NCBI GenBank assembly: GCA_947184155.2
Contig: CAMXCT020004046.1
Location: forward strand, 1-64,000
Origin: Cladocopium goreaui
Taxonomy: Eukaryota > Sar > Dinophyceae > Suessiales > Symbiodiniaceae
Length of the DNA stretch: 64,000 nt
Direction of reading: 5' to 3'
Positions 43,131 through 53,705 of the stretch are shown in pieces. The notes under the pieces were generated by a model. The model searched no databases, had not been told where the DNA came from, and saw only the letters and a program-made list of their open reading frames with translations. How positions within the stretch are numbered: position 1 is the stretch's first letter; each line of letters begins with the position of its first letter. The position numbers and the translations under genes are program-made.

Positions 43131-43408
43131 GCTGACTGACACGGGTTGTGTGCTGGCAAGAGGTTGCGACAGCTGTACTCGTGAGTCACTGGCTGACATG
43201 GGTTGTGTGCTGGCAAGGGTTGTGTGCTGGCAGTTGCGACAGCTGTACTCATGAGTCAGAAGAGAGAGATGAGCTGACTGACACGGGTTGTGTGCTGGCA
43301 AGAGGTTGCGACAGCTGTACTCGTGAGTCAGAAGGATTGGAGAGTGAAGTGGCTGACATGGGTTGTGTGCTGGCAAAGAGTTGCGACAGCTGTACTCATG
43401 AGCCATGG
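43002..43408 (+). repeat. coding minisatellite between gag and pol
   Basis: About six irregular copies of a 55-75 bp unit start at roughly 43002, 43068, 43132, 43189, 43273 and 43348. In one frame each reads ADTGCVLARGCDSCTRES or a close variant. Unit lengths are not all multiples of three, so the frame breaks several times. Confidence 0.9.
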
Positions 43409-43491
43409 TTTTGTGGTTTGAAGTTTGGAGATGAGGTTGGACTTGGTGATAGTTCCAACTTAGAAACACGTTTTGTTAATGACCCCAGCCG

Positions 43492-46400
43492 ATGAAAGTC
43501 GTTTTGGTGCGTGCACATGATTGGTTTGACGACCACAGTGAGGTTTCGGTTGAACAGCAGATTGAACCTTATTTTGAGTTTTTGCGACCTCTGCTTTCAC
43601 AGGTCGCTGACAACACCGATGCTTCTTGGTGGCTTCTTGACTCTGGTGCATCCACAAGTGTTTTGGCTGAATCGAACTTGTCAGCCTTCAGGTCAGTGCT
43701 GCAGGACAGTGAGGGGTTAGGTGGCTACAAAGCTGCCAATGGATCCTCAGTCAACATGTCAGGCACTGCTGAGATTGGAGTACAGATGCACATGTCAGGC
43801 ACATCAGGTGATGATTGGTGTTGGAAGAAAGCACGTTTGAATGTTTTGGTGGGTTCCATCCGGCACAACATGTTGCCAATCACTTCATTGGCAGATTCGG
43901 GATGGAGATTCACACAAGGCCCAAAAGGTTTTGATTTGTTCCATGAAAAGCTTGGAATGCATTGTCTCGACGTTGCTTATTTTGCCAATTGTCCTTGGGT
44001 TCGTTTGTATCCCGATGTTGGTAGTAGTAGTGCATACAGGTCTGACTTGACTGTGAGTAACATTCATGACTTTTCTGTCGCAGCTGTGTCTGGAGGAGAC
44101 GACGGTGAACTGGCACATCACCGGAGACAGGGACATATTCCATTCAATCCGAATTGCTTGGAGTGTGCCAAGGGTCGTTCTGTTTTTCAGCACAGAAGAG
44201 ACAAAGGTGACAGGAAAGAGGTTTCTATTCAGGCCGATTTTGCATTCCTCAAGACATCAGGCGAGATCGCCGCAGACGAACTCCCAGGTTCGGTGAAGAT
44301 CCTTGTGTTGACCGAGATGATGTCGAGGTGCATTGGCTATGTGGTGGTTGGAGAAGATGTCGAAGCAGCCAGGAGACAGATTGTTGTATGGCTTCAACAT
44401 TTTGGGTTGCCTTCGAAGGCAGTCTCCATTGATGTCCACACCGATAGCGAGAGGGCCGTGGGAGAGATCATTGGAACCTCCACTGGCCGATACACGTTCG
44501 CTATTCGGAGAGCCGCGCCACAACAACATCGATCAATTGGGTCGGCTGAGCGAGCAGTTAGGGAATTAAAAGAATCCTTTTCTGTACTAAGGGCTGATCT
44601 GAATGCACAAGGGTTGGATGTCACGTTTTCACATGAGAATTTGGTTGATGTTTTGACGTATTTGGCTTTGTGCAACAACCATTTTTCAACATCACGAGGT
44701 TCAGACAGAAGTCCATTGGAAATGGTTTCAGGAAGGAAGTTATCCAAACCAGTTTCGACTTTGTTTGGTGCTCAGGTTTTGGCAGAGATTCCTGATTCAA
44801 TTCGGCAGCATTCACCACTTTCCACGAGAAATGTTGAGTGTACTTTCATTCACATGGGATTGGAACGAGGTCCAGTTGTGCAGGGTCTCATTCGTGTGGA
44901 TGGTAAAGCTGAGTTGATGCGTTTTGTAGCTAGGAACATCAGGGCTATTTCACCTTTGAGATGGGATTTGAATTCGGGACAGGGAGTTTTGACTCAATTT
45001 GACACTGGGACTGTAGGTAGTAGACCCCAAATTGTGAATGACAGTGGGACTGCACCAGCTGATATGAGTCAGCTACCTCCTGAAGAGTTGCGAAGGTTGA
45101 AAGGTCAAAGTTTGCCTGCACCTTCACAGCCCAAACTTGTCTTGCCAGAGTCCAGCAGTGTGAAGAAGAAATCTGGTGAGTTGCGTTTGGCGCCATCAGT
45201 GCCATTGGCAAGATCGAACGTTGTCGTGACTCCACAGGAAGTTCCAGCAGAGCCGTCTCGAGTTTCTGTCACTCCATCTCCTACGTCACCAGCAGATACT
45301 GCAGATGTAGCCATTGGTAGTCCTGAGAGTTCTGAAAGAACTTCACCTGACATATCACGTTTTGAACCGACTCGTCGATGTCCAGCATGTGAGAGTGGCA
45401 TGGAAGCACCTGGTATTAGGCACAACAAGGAATGTAGAAAGCGTTTTGCTGAGTTTGAGGAACAACGGAGAAAGGAAAGACGTATTGAACCTGCACTCTC
45501 TCAGGAGAGCCCTGTAGTTGTACCCCAGGTTCAGGTACCAGTAGAAGAGGTCGATGATGAAGAAGTGGTACCAACACCTGAGTCCGCTCGGCGACAGCCG
45601 GAAACACAGGTTGAGTACACTAGAAGGTTTAAAAGGAAAGCTGAAACCGACCGAGAACAGTTGGAAAGAGAGATCCGTGAAGATTCGGAAGAATTGCTTC
45701 AAACAAACATGGATTTTGATTGGTTTTGGGTTGGTAGTGGTGAACCTGTGTTGGTTGCGAGTTTGGGTACACTTGAAGGTCCAGCGTCTTTTGCTCCGGC
45801 AACATCTCCAGAAATGTTTTCTGGTTCTCTTGATTCTGTTTGTTTCAATCGAGGCAATGAGCATGATTTTGTGAAGATGCGTCTTGGAGGTCAGGATGTC
45901 TTGGTTTGGAAACCGGACAGCATCATAGATGACCAGAGTTTGCAAGAGCTTGATTTGGAACAAGGCTTCAAAGGTATGCAAGAGGAGGTTAGGAACTTGG
46001 AACACTGCAAGACTGGCCGCATCATCACCCAGTCAGAACTGGACGATATGAAGAAGGCTGTTCCGAACCTTCGTTTGATCCAGTCGAGGTGGGTTGCAGC
46101 TTACAAAAGCAGTGAGAGGGTTCGAACCAGGATTGTTGCGAAAGACTTCAATCGTGGCTCCTCAGCTAGATCTTTGGGATTTAGTAGTCCTACCCCTTTG
46201 ATTGAAAGTGTTCATTTGGTGCTTGCAATGGCAGCGACACGGAAGATGCTTTTGCGTGCATTGGACGTGAGTCATGCCTTCATGCATAGCCCATTGGGAA
46301 CTGGTGTACATGTTGTCTTGAAAATGCCGTTGTCGATTAGCTTTCCACCAGGTGAAGCGACCTACTATTTGCTTGAAAAGGCATTGAACGGGTTACGTGA

Positions 46401-48297
46401 TGCTTCACTGGCATGGTTGCAGCTTTTGACATTTACGGTTGAACATGTAGGCCTTTGGTCTGATTCGTTGGAGCCGTGTGTGTATGGTGGACAGATCGTG
46501 AAAGATGGTCATGAGATTGGGTTTTGTTTGTGTGTGGTGTATGTTGATGACATCTTGTTGTTGTCGACCACTAAGGAAGCCGAAGAATATGTGGTTGCAA
46601 CTTTGTCGTCTGTAGTGCCTGTGAAGACAACTGGAGAGATCGGAGAAGAGGGAGGATCCCTGACCTTTATTGGTCGTGTCATCAAAAGAGAAAGAGATTC
46701 CTCTGAGATCACTCTGGGTGTTGATCCACATTATCTTGACTCTACGTTTCTGGATTATGGCGTTACCCGTGGGTCTGAGAATGTGCCTGACATTTCGGGA
46801 CATCTGGAGAAAACACTCACGGATAGCAACTTTCAGAAACCTTTGTCAGATGAAGCATACTCACGCTTCAGAAAGGCGTTGGGAAAATTGCTTTGGTTGT
46901 CACAGGTGCGTCATGACTTGAAGACATGGATGTCTGTTCTTGGGACACAGCAAGCGAAACCGATGCACGGAACTGAGCAAGCATTGAAAGGAGTCTTGAG
47001 ATTCTTGTATGTTGACATGCATGCATGCTTGTGTCTACCGAGCAGAGATGAGACCATCATGAGTCAAGTTGACGATACTCAACTGAGATCAGTCCATCTT
47101 CATTCTTTCAGCGACGCTTCACATGCGCCGTACCGTTTCAACAACCGCAAAGGTGTTAGCGGTGGAGCTGTTTTCTTTGAGAGATCATTGGTAAGGTCTC
47201 TGAGCCGACAGCAACAAGCTTTGAGCTTGAGTTCATGTGAGGCAGAGCTCTATGGTTTGCAATCAGTGTGTCAAGAAAGTGTTGCGTTTGAAAGACTGGT
47301 TCACCGTCTTCTTTTTGCACTTCATGAGATTGATGAACCAGAAGAAGTTGTGATTTGGCTGGAGAGCGATTCAAGCTCCGCATTGCAACTTGTGAGATCC
47401 ATGGACGTGCCACGTCGCTCACGACACATTGAAATAAGATTGCATTGGTTACGAGAGCAGATGAGAGAGGGTTTGTTGAAATTGAGACACAGAAGTGGTG
47501 TTGAAAATCCAGCAGATCTTTTCACTAAATGCTTGAGTGCTAAAGCTTTCTATAAACACCGTTATGCTCTTGAGATTGTTGTACCAGATGGTTTGACAGC
47601 TGAGTTGGCAGAACTTTGTGAGCTGAGTGTGTTGCAGCAAGTGTTGACTCAGGGTTCTTCGATTGCGATTGTGGAACTGTGTTGTTCGGAACATTCGAAC
47701 TTGAGAAAGGTCTGTGAAGTTTCAAAGGTCCCATATATTGGTGTAGTTGCTAAGGTGCAGAGTTCTGGAACGTTGAGTCGTGTAGCTGTTTGCATTCGAC
47801 AGTGGAAGAACTCGTCATGTCCACCTTGGGTGCATATTCATGCATCGACTCCTTGTGGAAGTGGAAGTCCACTTCGCAATTTCAACCCGGACTCAGTCAC
47901 TGAAAAGGACCAGGAATGGGATGAGATCATCAACGCGATTGGTGGTTACTTCAAACATGCAGACTCATGTTCGTTTGAGCTTCCAGAACGAAATACCATT
48001 TGGTCCCGACCTGAGACAGTGAGTCTTTTGCAGAGTTTTGACATGAGGCATGAGGCTTTGGTGAGGTTGTGCAAGACTGGATGTCAGAACAAGGATGGTA
48101 TTCCGATTGGAAAGACATTGAAGTTTGTTTCCAATTCAGCTTGGTTTGCACTAAATCTTCACTCCAAACTTTCTACATGTACATGCCAGACTCATGCAGA
48201 ACTTTATCAAATCAACTATACTGAAACAGCGTTTTACAACCGAAAGTTGGCAAGATACATTTTGATTGCGGTCAAACATGCTTCGAAGAAGAGTTGA
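43492..48297 (+). CDS. copia-2 Pol (protease, integrase, RT, RNase H) with C-terminal methyltransferase-like domain
   Basis: This is a 1601-residue intact ORF. The protease has DSGAST (about residue 50). The integrase zinc site is HHRRQGH...CLECAKG (207-230). The integrase core has ADFAF, VHTDSERA and GSAERAVRELKE, giving D, D and E. RT has LDVSHAFMHSPL and YVDD (46541-46552). RNase H has SFSDASH, SSCEAELYGLQ and ESDSSSALQL. Copia Pol normally ends there. This one continues for about 240 residues with IVELCCSEHSNLRK and HIHASTPCGSGSPL, which look like motifs I and IV of a SAM-dependent methyltransferase. The start ATG overlaps the TGA of the upstream frame as ATGA (43492-43495). Confidence 0.93.
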   Translation: MKVVLVRAHDWFDDHSEVSVEQQIEPYFEFLRPLLSQVADNTDASWWLLDSGASTSVLAESNLSAFRSVLQDSEGLGGYKAANGSSVNMSGTAEIGVQMHMSGTSGDDWCWKKARLNVLVGSIRHNMLPITSLADSGWRFTQGPKGFDLFHEKLGMHCLDVAYFANCPWVRLYPDVGSSSAYRSDLTVSNIHDFSVAAVSGGDDGELAHHRRQGHIPFNPNCLECAKGRSVFQHRRDKGDRKEVSIQADFAFLKTSGEIAADELPGSVKILVLTEMMSRCIGYVVVGEDVEAARRQIVVWLQHFGLPSKAVSIDVHTDSERAVGEIIGTSTGRYTFAIRRAAPQQHRSIGSAERAVRELKESFSVLRADLNAQGLDVTFSHENLVDVLTYLALCNNHFSTSRGSDRSPLEMVSGRKLSKPVSTLFGAQVLAEIPDSIRQHSPLSTRNVECTFIHMGLERGPVVQGLIRVDGKAELMRFVARNIRAISPLRWDLNSGQGVLTQFDTGTVGSRPQIVNDSGTAPADMSQLPPEELRRLKGQSLPAPSQPKLVLPESSSVKKKSGELRLAPSVPLARSNVVVTPQEVPAEPSRVSVTPSPTSPADTADVAIGSPESSERTSPDISRFEPTRRCPACESGMEAPGIRHNKECRKRFAEFEEQRRKERRIEPALSQESPVVVPQVQVPVEEVDDEEVVPTPESARRQPETQVEYTRRFKRKAETDREQLEREIREDSEELLQTNMDFDWFWVGSGEPVLVASLGTLEGPASFAPATSPEMFSGSLDSVCFNRGNEHDFVKMRLGGQDVLVWKPDSIIDDQSLQELDLEQGFKGMQEEVRNLEHCKTGRIITQSELDDMKKAVPNLRLIQSRWVAAYKSSERVRTRIVAKDFNRGSSARSLGFSSPTPLIESVHLVLAMAATRKMLLRALDVSHAFMHSPLGTGVHVVLKMPLSISFPPGEATYYLLEKALNGLRDASLAWLQLLTFTVEHVGLWSDSLEPCVYGGQIVKDGHEIGFCLCVVYVDDILLLSTTKEAEEYVVATLSSVVPVKTTGEIGEEGGSLTFIGRVIKRERDSSEITLGVDPHYLDSTFLDYGVTRGSENVPDISGHLEKTLTDSNFQKPLSDEAYSRFRKALGKLLWLSQVRHDLKTWMSVLGTQQAKPMHGTEQALKGVLRFLYVDMHACLCLPSRDETIMSQVDDTQLRSVHLHSFSDASHAPYRFNNRKGVSGGAVFFERSLVRSLSRQQQALSLSSCEAELYGLQSVCQESVAFERLVHRLLFALHEIDEPEEVVIWLESDSSSALQLVRSMDVPRRSRHIEIRLHWLREQMREGLLKLRHRSGVENPADLFTKCLSAKAFYKHRYALEIVVPDGLTAELAELCELSVLQQVLTQGSSIAIVELCCSEHSNLRKVCEVSKVPYIGVVAKVQSSGTLSRVAVCIRQWKNSSCPPWVHIHASTPCGSGSPLRNFNPDSVTEKDQEWDEIINAIGGYFKHADSCSFELPERNTIWSRPETVSLLQSFDMRHEALVRLCKTGCQNKDGIPIGKTLKFVSNSAWFALNLHSKLSTCTCQTHAELYQINYTETAFYNRKLARYILIAVKHASKKS

Positions 48298-48639
48298 ATT
48301 TGCGTTTAAAAGGGGGACCCTGTGACAGAGAGAGAGACAGAAGTTGGATCCACGCTTCGTTTCATTTCGTTTCATTTCTGTTTGCACGTTGTTTTCAAAC
48401 AAACGTTGCCAAAGACAAACAGGAGTTTTCACCATGTTTCATTTTGTGCAGAGTTTTGTTGCGCGATACTGGGAAATGCAGTGTGCTTGCGCAGCGCAGA
48501 ACGATCGGAAAGGTTTCTGATCCTATCACGACTGTGATGGCGGTTCGACACTTCGTTTCACGTTCTAGGTTGATTGCTCCTAAGAGTTTAGCCACGGTCT
48601 AGTGCTTTTTCACTACCGGACGCGGTTTGGTTTGTAGCC
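48298..48639 (+). other. spacer with internal polypurine tract
   Basis: TTTAAAAGGGGGACC lies just after the pol stop (about 48304-48318). It resembles the true polypurine tract at 49388-49396. No gene is seen in the rest. Confidence 0.6.
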
Positions 48640-49221
48640 ATGGCCAAGTCTGGATGGACAGATGAAGATGAGAAGGCTTTGCTTGGTCTCCTTCAGAAGA
48701 AGTGGCACAGTGGGAATTCAGGGTCAGGCTATGCAGCCGGATCCAGTATTTTGACTCCTTTGGAGAGTCAAGGAGCAATGACAGATGGAAGCAAGCGACT
48801 TCGTGAGGCTCTGGATGATGATGAATTCGATTTGATTTCTTCGGCAGCTGAACCTTTGAGTGCGCAGTTGCCTGTGATGCCTATCCCAATCTTTCCTGGG
48901 ATCGCCGACAAGGTCCTTGATCAGCTTACTGCTGATTTGGTGCCTGAAGGCATGAGTTTTCGAGATTGGAGCAGAACGAAGTTTGCGTTTGGAAAGTTTG
49001 CCAACGAGGGCAAAACATACCGAGAGGTGTATGTCGATGATGAGATGGCCGGATATTGCAAATGGAGTATGGGTCACCTGGGAAACAAGAGTACAAGTCC
49101 AATTGCAAAGGATTGGTATTCTTTTCTCTGCGCATGCAAGGTTGTGGAGGACTCTGGAAAGGTTGGAAAGCCAAAGGGTTGCTTCACTGGAACTTCAGTG
49201 CAGAGGCAGCTGGGTGATTGA
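48640..49221 (+). CDS. copia-2 accessory ORF, 193 residues
   Basis: The ATG at 48640 (MAKSGWTDEDEKALLGLL) begins a protein with an acidic N-terminal half. The C-terminal half contains KTYREVYVDDEMAGYCKW and AKDWYSFLCACKVVED. The pattern 'K-T-Y-x-E-V-Y...Y-x-x-W' recalls small domains seen beside retroelement ORFs in dinoflagellates, but I cannot name it. It lies between pol and the 3' LTR, where copia elements usually have no gene. It might be an envelope-like or regulatory accessory gene, but no signal peptide or membrane helix is visible, which argues against an envelope. Confidence 0.72.
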   Translation: MAKSGWTDEDEKALLGLLQKKWHSGNSGSGYAAGSSILTPLESQGAMTDGSKRLREALDDDEFDLISSAAEPLSAQLPVMPIPIFPGIADKVLDQLTADLVPEGMSFRDWSRTKFAFGKFANEGKTYREVYVDDEMAGYCKWSMGHLGNKSTSPIAKDWYSFLCACKVVEDSGKVGKPKGCFTGTSVQRQLGD

Positions 49222-49387
49222 GAGTATCTCATTGGTGCAAAGGCGAGAAAAGACTATGAGCTGGTTGTTCATTGGATGGTGGACAACGGGACAATTCGTA
49301 CTATATGTATTGACCTGTCGAGTTTGAGCGATATGTGCTGAAGTCTGGATGGGTTACAGCGTATACCTATGGAATGGAGTTCATCTC

Positions 49388-49396
49388 AAAAGGGGG
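49388..49396 (+). promoter_or_regulatory. copia-2 polypurine tract
   Basis: AAAAGGGGG is immediately upstream of the 3' LTR and primes plus-strand synthesis. Confidence 0.85.
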
Positions 49397-50228
49397 TGTG
49401 AAAATTGTGTGACATCTGTGGTGAGATGAATCCATTGGTCTTTTCTGCATTGGAAGAAGTGAATTTGGTTTTCATCTTGATGATGAGCTCAACCGTGATG
49501 GTTGACATCGTATTTGCACGTTTCATGTTTTGCACGTCTTATTGGAGATGACGAAACTCAACAACGATATACTTTTCGTCTTCTTTGAGTACTTTGATTG
49601 CACGGAGAACATCGTGAGGATTTGAATTTGTATAGTGACATGGAAAATCAAACCATTTTCCATACCTTTTGCATTAGTTGTCGTCGACGAAGTGCACGAA
49701 GGAATCGTGAGAAGATCGTAGAATTCATTTTGTGACTTCGGAAGAAGGAACTTTGTTTGACATTGATCGGAGAAGTTTAGTTTGTTTTGTCTCTCAATTA
49801 TGATAGCGAGAGCAACATTCTGAAAGGCATTCAGAACTGGAGTTGCTAACAGATCTGAGGGAGACATCATGAATCATGTTTTGGTGCTTGAAATGTTTCA
49901 ACGTTTTTCAAACACTCAAACTTATTTAAACAAACAAACCATGTCTTGATGTAAAGACTTTTTGCGAGGACATGTGTTTTTGATCGCTTTTGTGAAAGTT
50001 AGCAGAAAGATGGTGACTGGCGACTCCGCATCATTTTGTGTCAAGGCGTGACACACCAACAAGAACCATAGCGACATGAGCAAGATATGTTTCTGTGCTT
50101 GTGTGTTTGGTAAAAGTGGCTGAGCTCTGGGAGTGGTTGACTTGGTTGCGTGGACGGTCTTAGTGAGTTAAGGACGACGTCCTGGACGCTGACCCAAGTA
50201 GGTTTCGAAGGTTGCGGTACCTTCTGCA
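49397..50228 (+). repeat. copia-2 3' LTR (832 bp)
   Basis: It is collinear with 40046-40878, with about ten visible differences, for example TTTTTTTCTGC versus TTTTCTGC near 49440. The block 49789-49872 also occurs downstream of the third element at 61871-61953. Confidence 0.95.
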
Positions 50229-50290
50229 TCCTGTCTACCACAGCCTGCGCAGGGAAAGCATCAAGAACGCCAGTTCCGCCAGTGCAATAG

Positions 50291-51300
50291 GTGTCCAGTC
50301 TGTCCCCCACCTGGTTCGAAGACCTCGCGGTGCCCACAGGACCTACACCTCAAATGGACCAAGGGCAGCCCCAACCGCTACATGGCCTTAAACTGGTTAT
50401 TAAAGAAGAGGTGCTGCCGATGAAAGACCAACCAGAATTCCCAGCACCAGCATTGCCGGCCTCACGTGGCTTGCTTGCACCGGATGCATGGAAATGCAAA
50501 CGAGCGCAGGTCAGCCTCAAGGCAACAATTGACGTCCCAATGCTGGCACAATCATCGAACAAAATGGTGATGGGCTTCTGGAAGATTCCCACATGCCAGT
50601 GGGATGGCCACTACACATCGATGGTGCCGTCCGGCAATGTTGTATTCATCGATCTGCAACGCTCCAAGAACTCGACGACATGTTAAAAGAATACGACATG
50701 AAAAGAAATTCAGTAGAAATAAATCACAAAGCACCCCAATGGTCTCACAACGCAGTGTGGAACCGAAGATACATGGAACCGAAGGCAGGATACACACTGC
50801 GGCAACTTTGGGCTGACTCCGAGCCGGCCATTGGACAGAAATCCTCCCCCTCTTATGAAGTCAAAGATGGGGACATTTGCCGTGCAGTTGCCGCTATCGC
50901 AGACCTGCCGTCCTCCACGCTGCCTGATAGACCCTTCGTCCTCGCATTGGGAACGCCAGCAGCCCAAAATGTCCCACCACAAACTGGCACCTTGGCACAA
51001 AGAGCCCTAGAGGAATGGGAACGCACCCTGTGCGAAAACAAGGCAGTTGCGATCCTTGCACAGATGCAAGCCGGCCGACCGGCCCTCATCCAAAAAGATG
51101 GCGGCGAAATGCTCATTGCCATTGTCCTTGACAGGCCACTTGCGGACGCCAAGGCATTAGTGGACGACCCTGCAGCTTTCACAGAAATGACCAAGATTCT
51201 GCTCGAAAAGCAAAGTCATCCACTTATTGCGCAAATGATCAAGCCAGCAGGAAGTAGTGACCCACCTCCCCCAAACAGCGCAGTCAGTGGCACCGGATAG
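50291..51300 (+). CDS. hypothetical protein, probably one gene with a frame change near 50650
   Basis: Two overlapping plus-strand frames (50291-50686 and 50593-51300) are both protein-like. The first is Pro-rich and ends VPSGNVVFIDLQRSKNSTTC. The second continues with ATLQELDDMLKEYDMKR and later RALEEWERTLCENKAVAILAQMQAGRPALI. A frameshift or short intron between them is likely. No domain is recognised. It begins just after the copia-2 target duplication, so its 5' end may have been separated by that insertion. Confidence 0.45.
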
Positions 51301-51369
51301 TAACATTCTAAAAGCGCCACTAATCGTATCTAGTAACTGGTATAGGACGATGTCAAAGTACATCAAGCC

Positions 51370-51876
51370 ATGGCGCCCGTTGCTGTTTTGCTCAGCTCAA
51401 CCCACTGCTTTCACTGCTCGTCTGACCATATGGATACAGCTCAACCGAGTGAACTGGCATGCCTGCCTCAAGAACCCCAGAGTCACAATGAGGCACAAGA
51501 TCTCCTACTCTTACAAGACTATGTTTGCAAACTGTCGCATACCCAACGGACACTGGAAGACACTTATGCCTTATTGCAGCAAACAGAACTCCTTGCAGGC
51601 GTAATCAATGAGCAAGATTGCAGAGCCATACGCACGGCTTACTATTGCCCAAAGAGTCTGCGCATCCGTGTAGAAGCCCCGAGCCAATGTAACAGAACGT
51701 GCAGTTATGAGCCGACAACTACAGCTCATGCAAGCGAGCGTGCAACACTAACCCGACAGAGGACCCCAACACAGCTGACACAAGTTGCCTGTCCAGGACC
51801 TCTGCTGAACACTTCGATGACAGACCTGGTCCCTGTCCAGAGAATAACGCTCACATCCCTGTACCAATGTGACTGA
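51370..51876 (+). CDS. hypothetical protein, 168 residues
   Basis: The ATG at 51370 (MAPVAVLLSSTHCFHC) begins an ORF with a helical, Gln/Leu-rich middle (DYVCKLSHTQRTLEDTYALLQQ) and a Thr-rich C terminus. No family is recognised. It lies 70 bp after the previous ORF on the same strand. It could equally be a chance frame. Confidence 0.35.
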   Translation: MAPVAVLLSSTHCFHCSSDHMDTAQPSELACLPQEPQSHNEAQDLLLLQDYVCKLSHTQRTLEDTYALLQQTELLAGVINEQDCRAIRTAYYCPKSLRIRVEAPSQCNRTCSYEPTTTAHASERATLTRQRTPTQLTQVACPGPLLNTSMTDLVPVQRITLTSLYQCD

Positions 51877-52697
51877 GCCAGCAACCATGGTCAACCGACC
51901 GCATCGAATACAATTGACTGCAACGCATGCATTTGTTGACCGCTGAAGGAGCTCCACGCTTGCAAGCCTGCATCAATGCTGTCGAGCTAGCGATCATCGC
52001 TAACTTGATCGCATTGGATACAGTTTTGAAAGCATGCACCGCAAGGGTGCCCTACAGCTCCCAATGATGATGATGCTTGGAAAAGCAGTACTGAGCGGAC
52101 TCTGAGTGCGCCCTGAATGCCGTAGCTACTGCTGTCTTTTTTCACAATAGATCATGTCTCACCTCCTGTTTCACCTTTTATTCGTTTTTCACCATCGGTG
52201 TTTGCTTCGAAGTGCCAGGGTGAATGTTATGCCTGAACGGCTGCTCTCTGTGATCTCGGGGATCCTGGCTGGGGGGATCCCTGGTTTCCGCATTGAGCTG
52301 TGTTGCTTCTCACCCTCTTACCTGGCCCCTTTGTGTGATTCTTGTGTTTTCGTTGTTTTGCTTCTTGTTCGGTGGCCATTCTCATAATGACACACAAGAT
52401 GTCATCATGCATGTTATTCCCATTGCTGGTAGCGATCCCACTTCTCTGTGTTTTGTTTGGTTTGGTTTGGTTGTGGTTGTGTTGTTTTTGTTTGCTTTGT
52501 TTCTTTTCTTTCTGGTTGTGTTTTTCGTTTGGTTTCTTGCTGGGACAGCTCGCTGGACTGCGTACAGGTCCACTACCAGCACTTTTGTGGCTATCGATAA
52601 TAGACAGCCTTGCATGCTAATTACAATTCAACTTTTGCTGCGATTGAATGTGTGTAACGACCTGGCGGAAGCCATGAAGGCGTTGGACGGAAAAAAA
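51877..52697. other. gene-free stretch, T/G-rich
   Basis: A 142-codon frame at 52293-52721 is a translation of a TTTG/TTTC-rich tract (about 52450-52550) and is not credible as a gene. Nothing else is seen. Confidence 0.6.
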
Positions 52698-53438
52698 CCT
52701 TTTGAGCGAAGCCGGTTTTGAGAAGGTTTTCCGGACCCAGAATTGGGTCCGTCGGAGCAAGCTGTTTTGTAGATGATTTTGTTTCTTGTTGGGGCAAGCG
52801 GGGTGCATATCGGTTGCTGCTTGAACCCACTTGAAGTTAGCTTCTTATTATTTCGTTGCGTCTGGTGGCTTGATTGTTTGCCGCTAAAAGAAGGCGCATC
52901 AGCCTTTTGCAGCCCTTAGGTGATTGCTTGAGGTGTTTCTTGCTGTTGCGGAGTTTGTGGGTTTTCGCGCAGGTGGCCGGCTTCCATTTAAATGATTGTA
53001 TTGAATACTCTACTGCCCCTTGTTGGCCCCCCTTGCCCCTGTAGACTCCTACCGAAGTTTTCAGCCCAGAAAGAACATGAATCATGATCTTTTCAGTCAA
53101 TCCCGTTATTAATTAATATAAATTTAAAACGGGATGGAGTAGGAATCTGCTTAGGAAAAGATGTGGGAAAGTGGAGTATTGAAGGCTTTCTTACTCCGTC
53201 ATCGTTTCAATATCGTGTCAATTACATTGGGCACTTGAATTGAAACATAGCACGGAGTAGCGGAGTAGCGCGGAGTAGCGAAGGATTGGTAAATGTTGCC
53301 TGGGTGGTGCTGCATCGCAAATCGTCACATTGGAGCTAGGGAACGGAGACAGCTGATACCACATGTGCGCTTTCAGGTTCCATTTCAGGGGCCGGAAAGC
53401 CAATTGAAATCAGGCTTCGCATGTGCGGGCCTCCTCTG
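52698..53438. repeat. 741 bp repeat, copy 1
   Basis: It begins CCTTTTGAGCGAAGCC and ends GGGCCTCCTCTG. Copy 2 at 53706-54446 has the same length with few differences. It contains the perfect 8 bp hairpin CGGACCCA/TGGGTCCG (52732-52751) and three tandem copies of the CGGAGTAG type near 53251-53281. The motif GCGAAGCC occurs near both ends in inverted orientation. Confidence 0.9.
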
Positions 53439-53549
53439 TTCCAAATCTATATGCTGGTTGCTTAAAATAAACGCAGTTGTAATTTTTTGTTTGTTTGCAA
53501 GGGTCGGCCTTTGCTGTGGATTTTGCGATTTTGCGGTCTCATTTTTGGT

Positions 53550-53581
53550 ACCGCCTGACGGTGGGACCGCCAGGCGGTCCC
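53550..53581. repeat. overlapping perfect inverted repeats
   Basis: GGGACCGCC-A-GGCGGTCCC (53563-53581) is a 9 bp perfect palindrome. It overlaps ACCGCCTG...CAGGCGGT (53550-53578). They lie in the 267 bp spacer between the two 741 bp copies. Confidence 0.9.
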
Positions 53582-53705
53582 ATTTTTTGGGACCGTGTTT
53601 AGGTTCATTTTTTGAAGTTTTTTGTATCAGGGTTGCAGAAGCGCAAAGTTTTGGTTTCAATGAAACTTTGTGGCCTATGGCGACCGGTAGGGCAACTAGG
53701 GAGGC

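Larger units (their letters stand above)
40041..50233 (+). mobile_element. Ty1/copia LTR retrotransposon copia-2, nearly complete
   Basis: The element has two LTRs (40046-40878 and 49397-50228), PBS, gag, pol, an accessory ORF and a polypurine tract. It is flanked by the 5 bp target duplication TCCTG (40041-40045 and 50229-50233). I noticed about ten differences between the LTRs, so the insertion is fairly young. Pol is intact. Gag has a frame change and a minisatellite separates gag from pol. Confidence 0.95.

Noticed and set aside
52293..52721. Membrane protein of 142 residues
   Set aside because: The hydrophobic run is a translation of a T/G-rich low-complexity tract.
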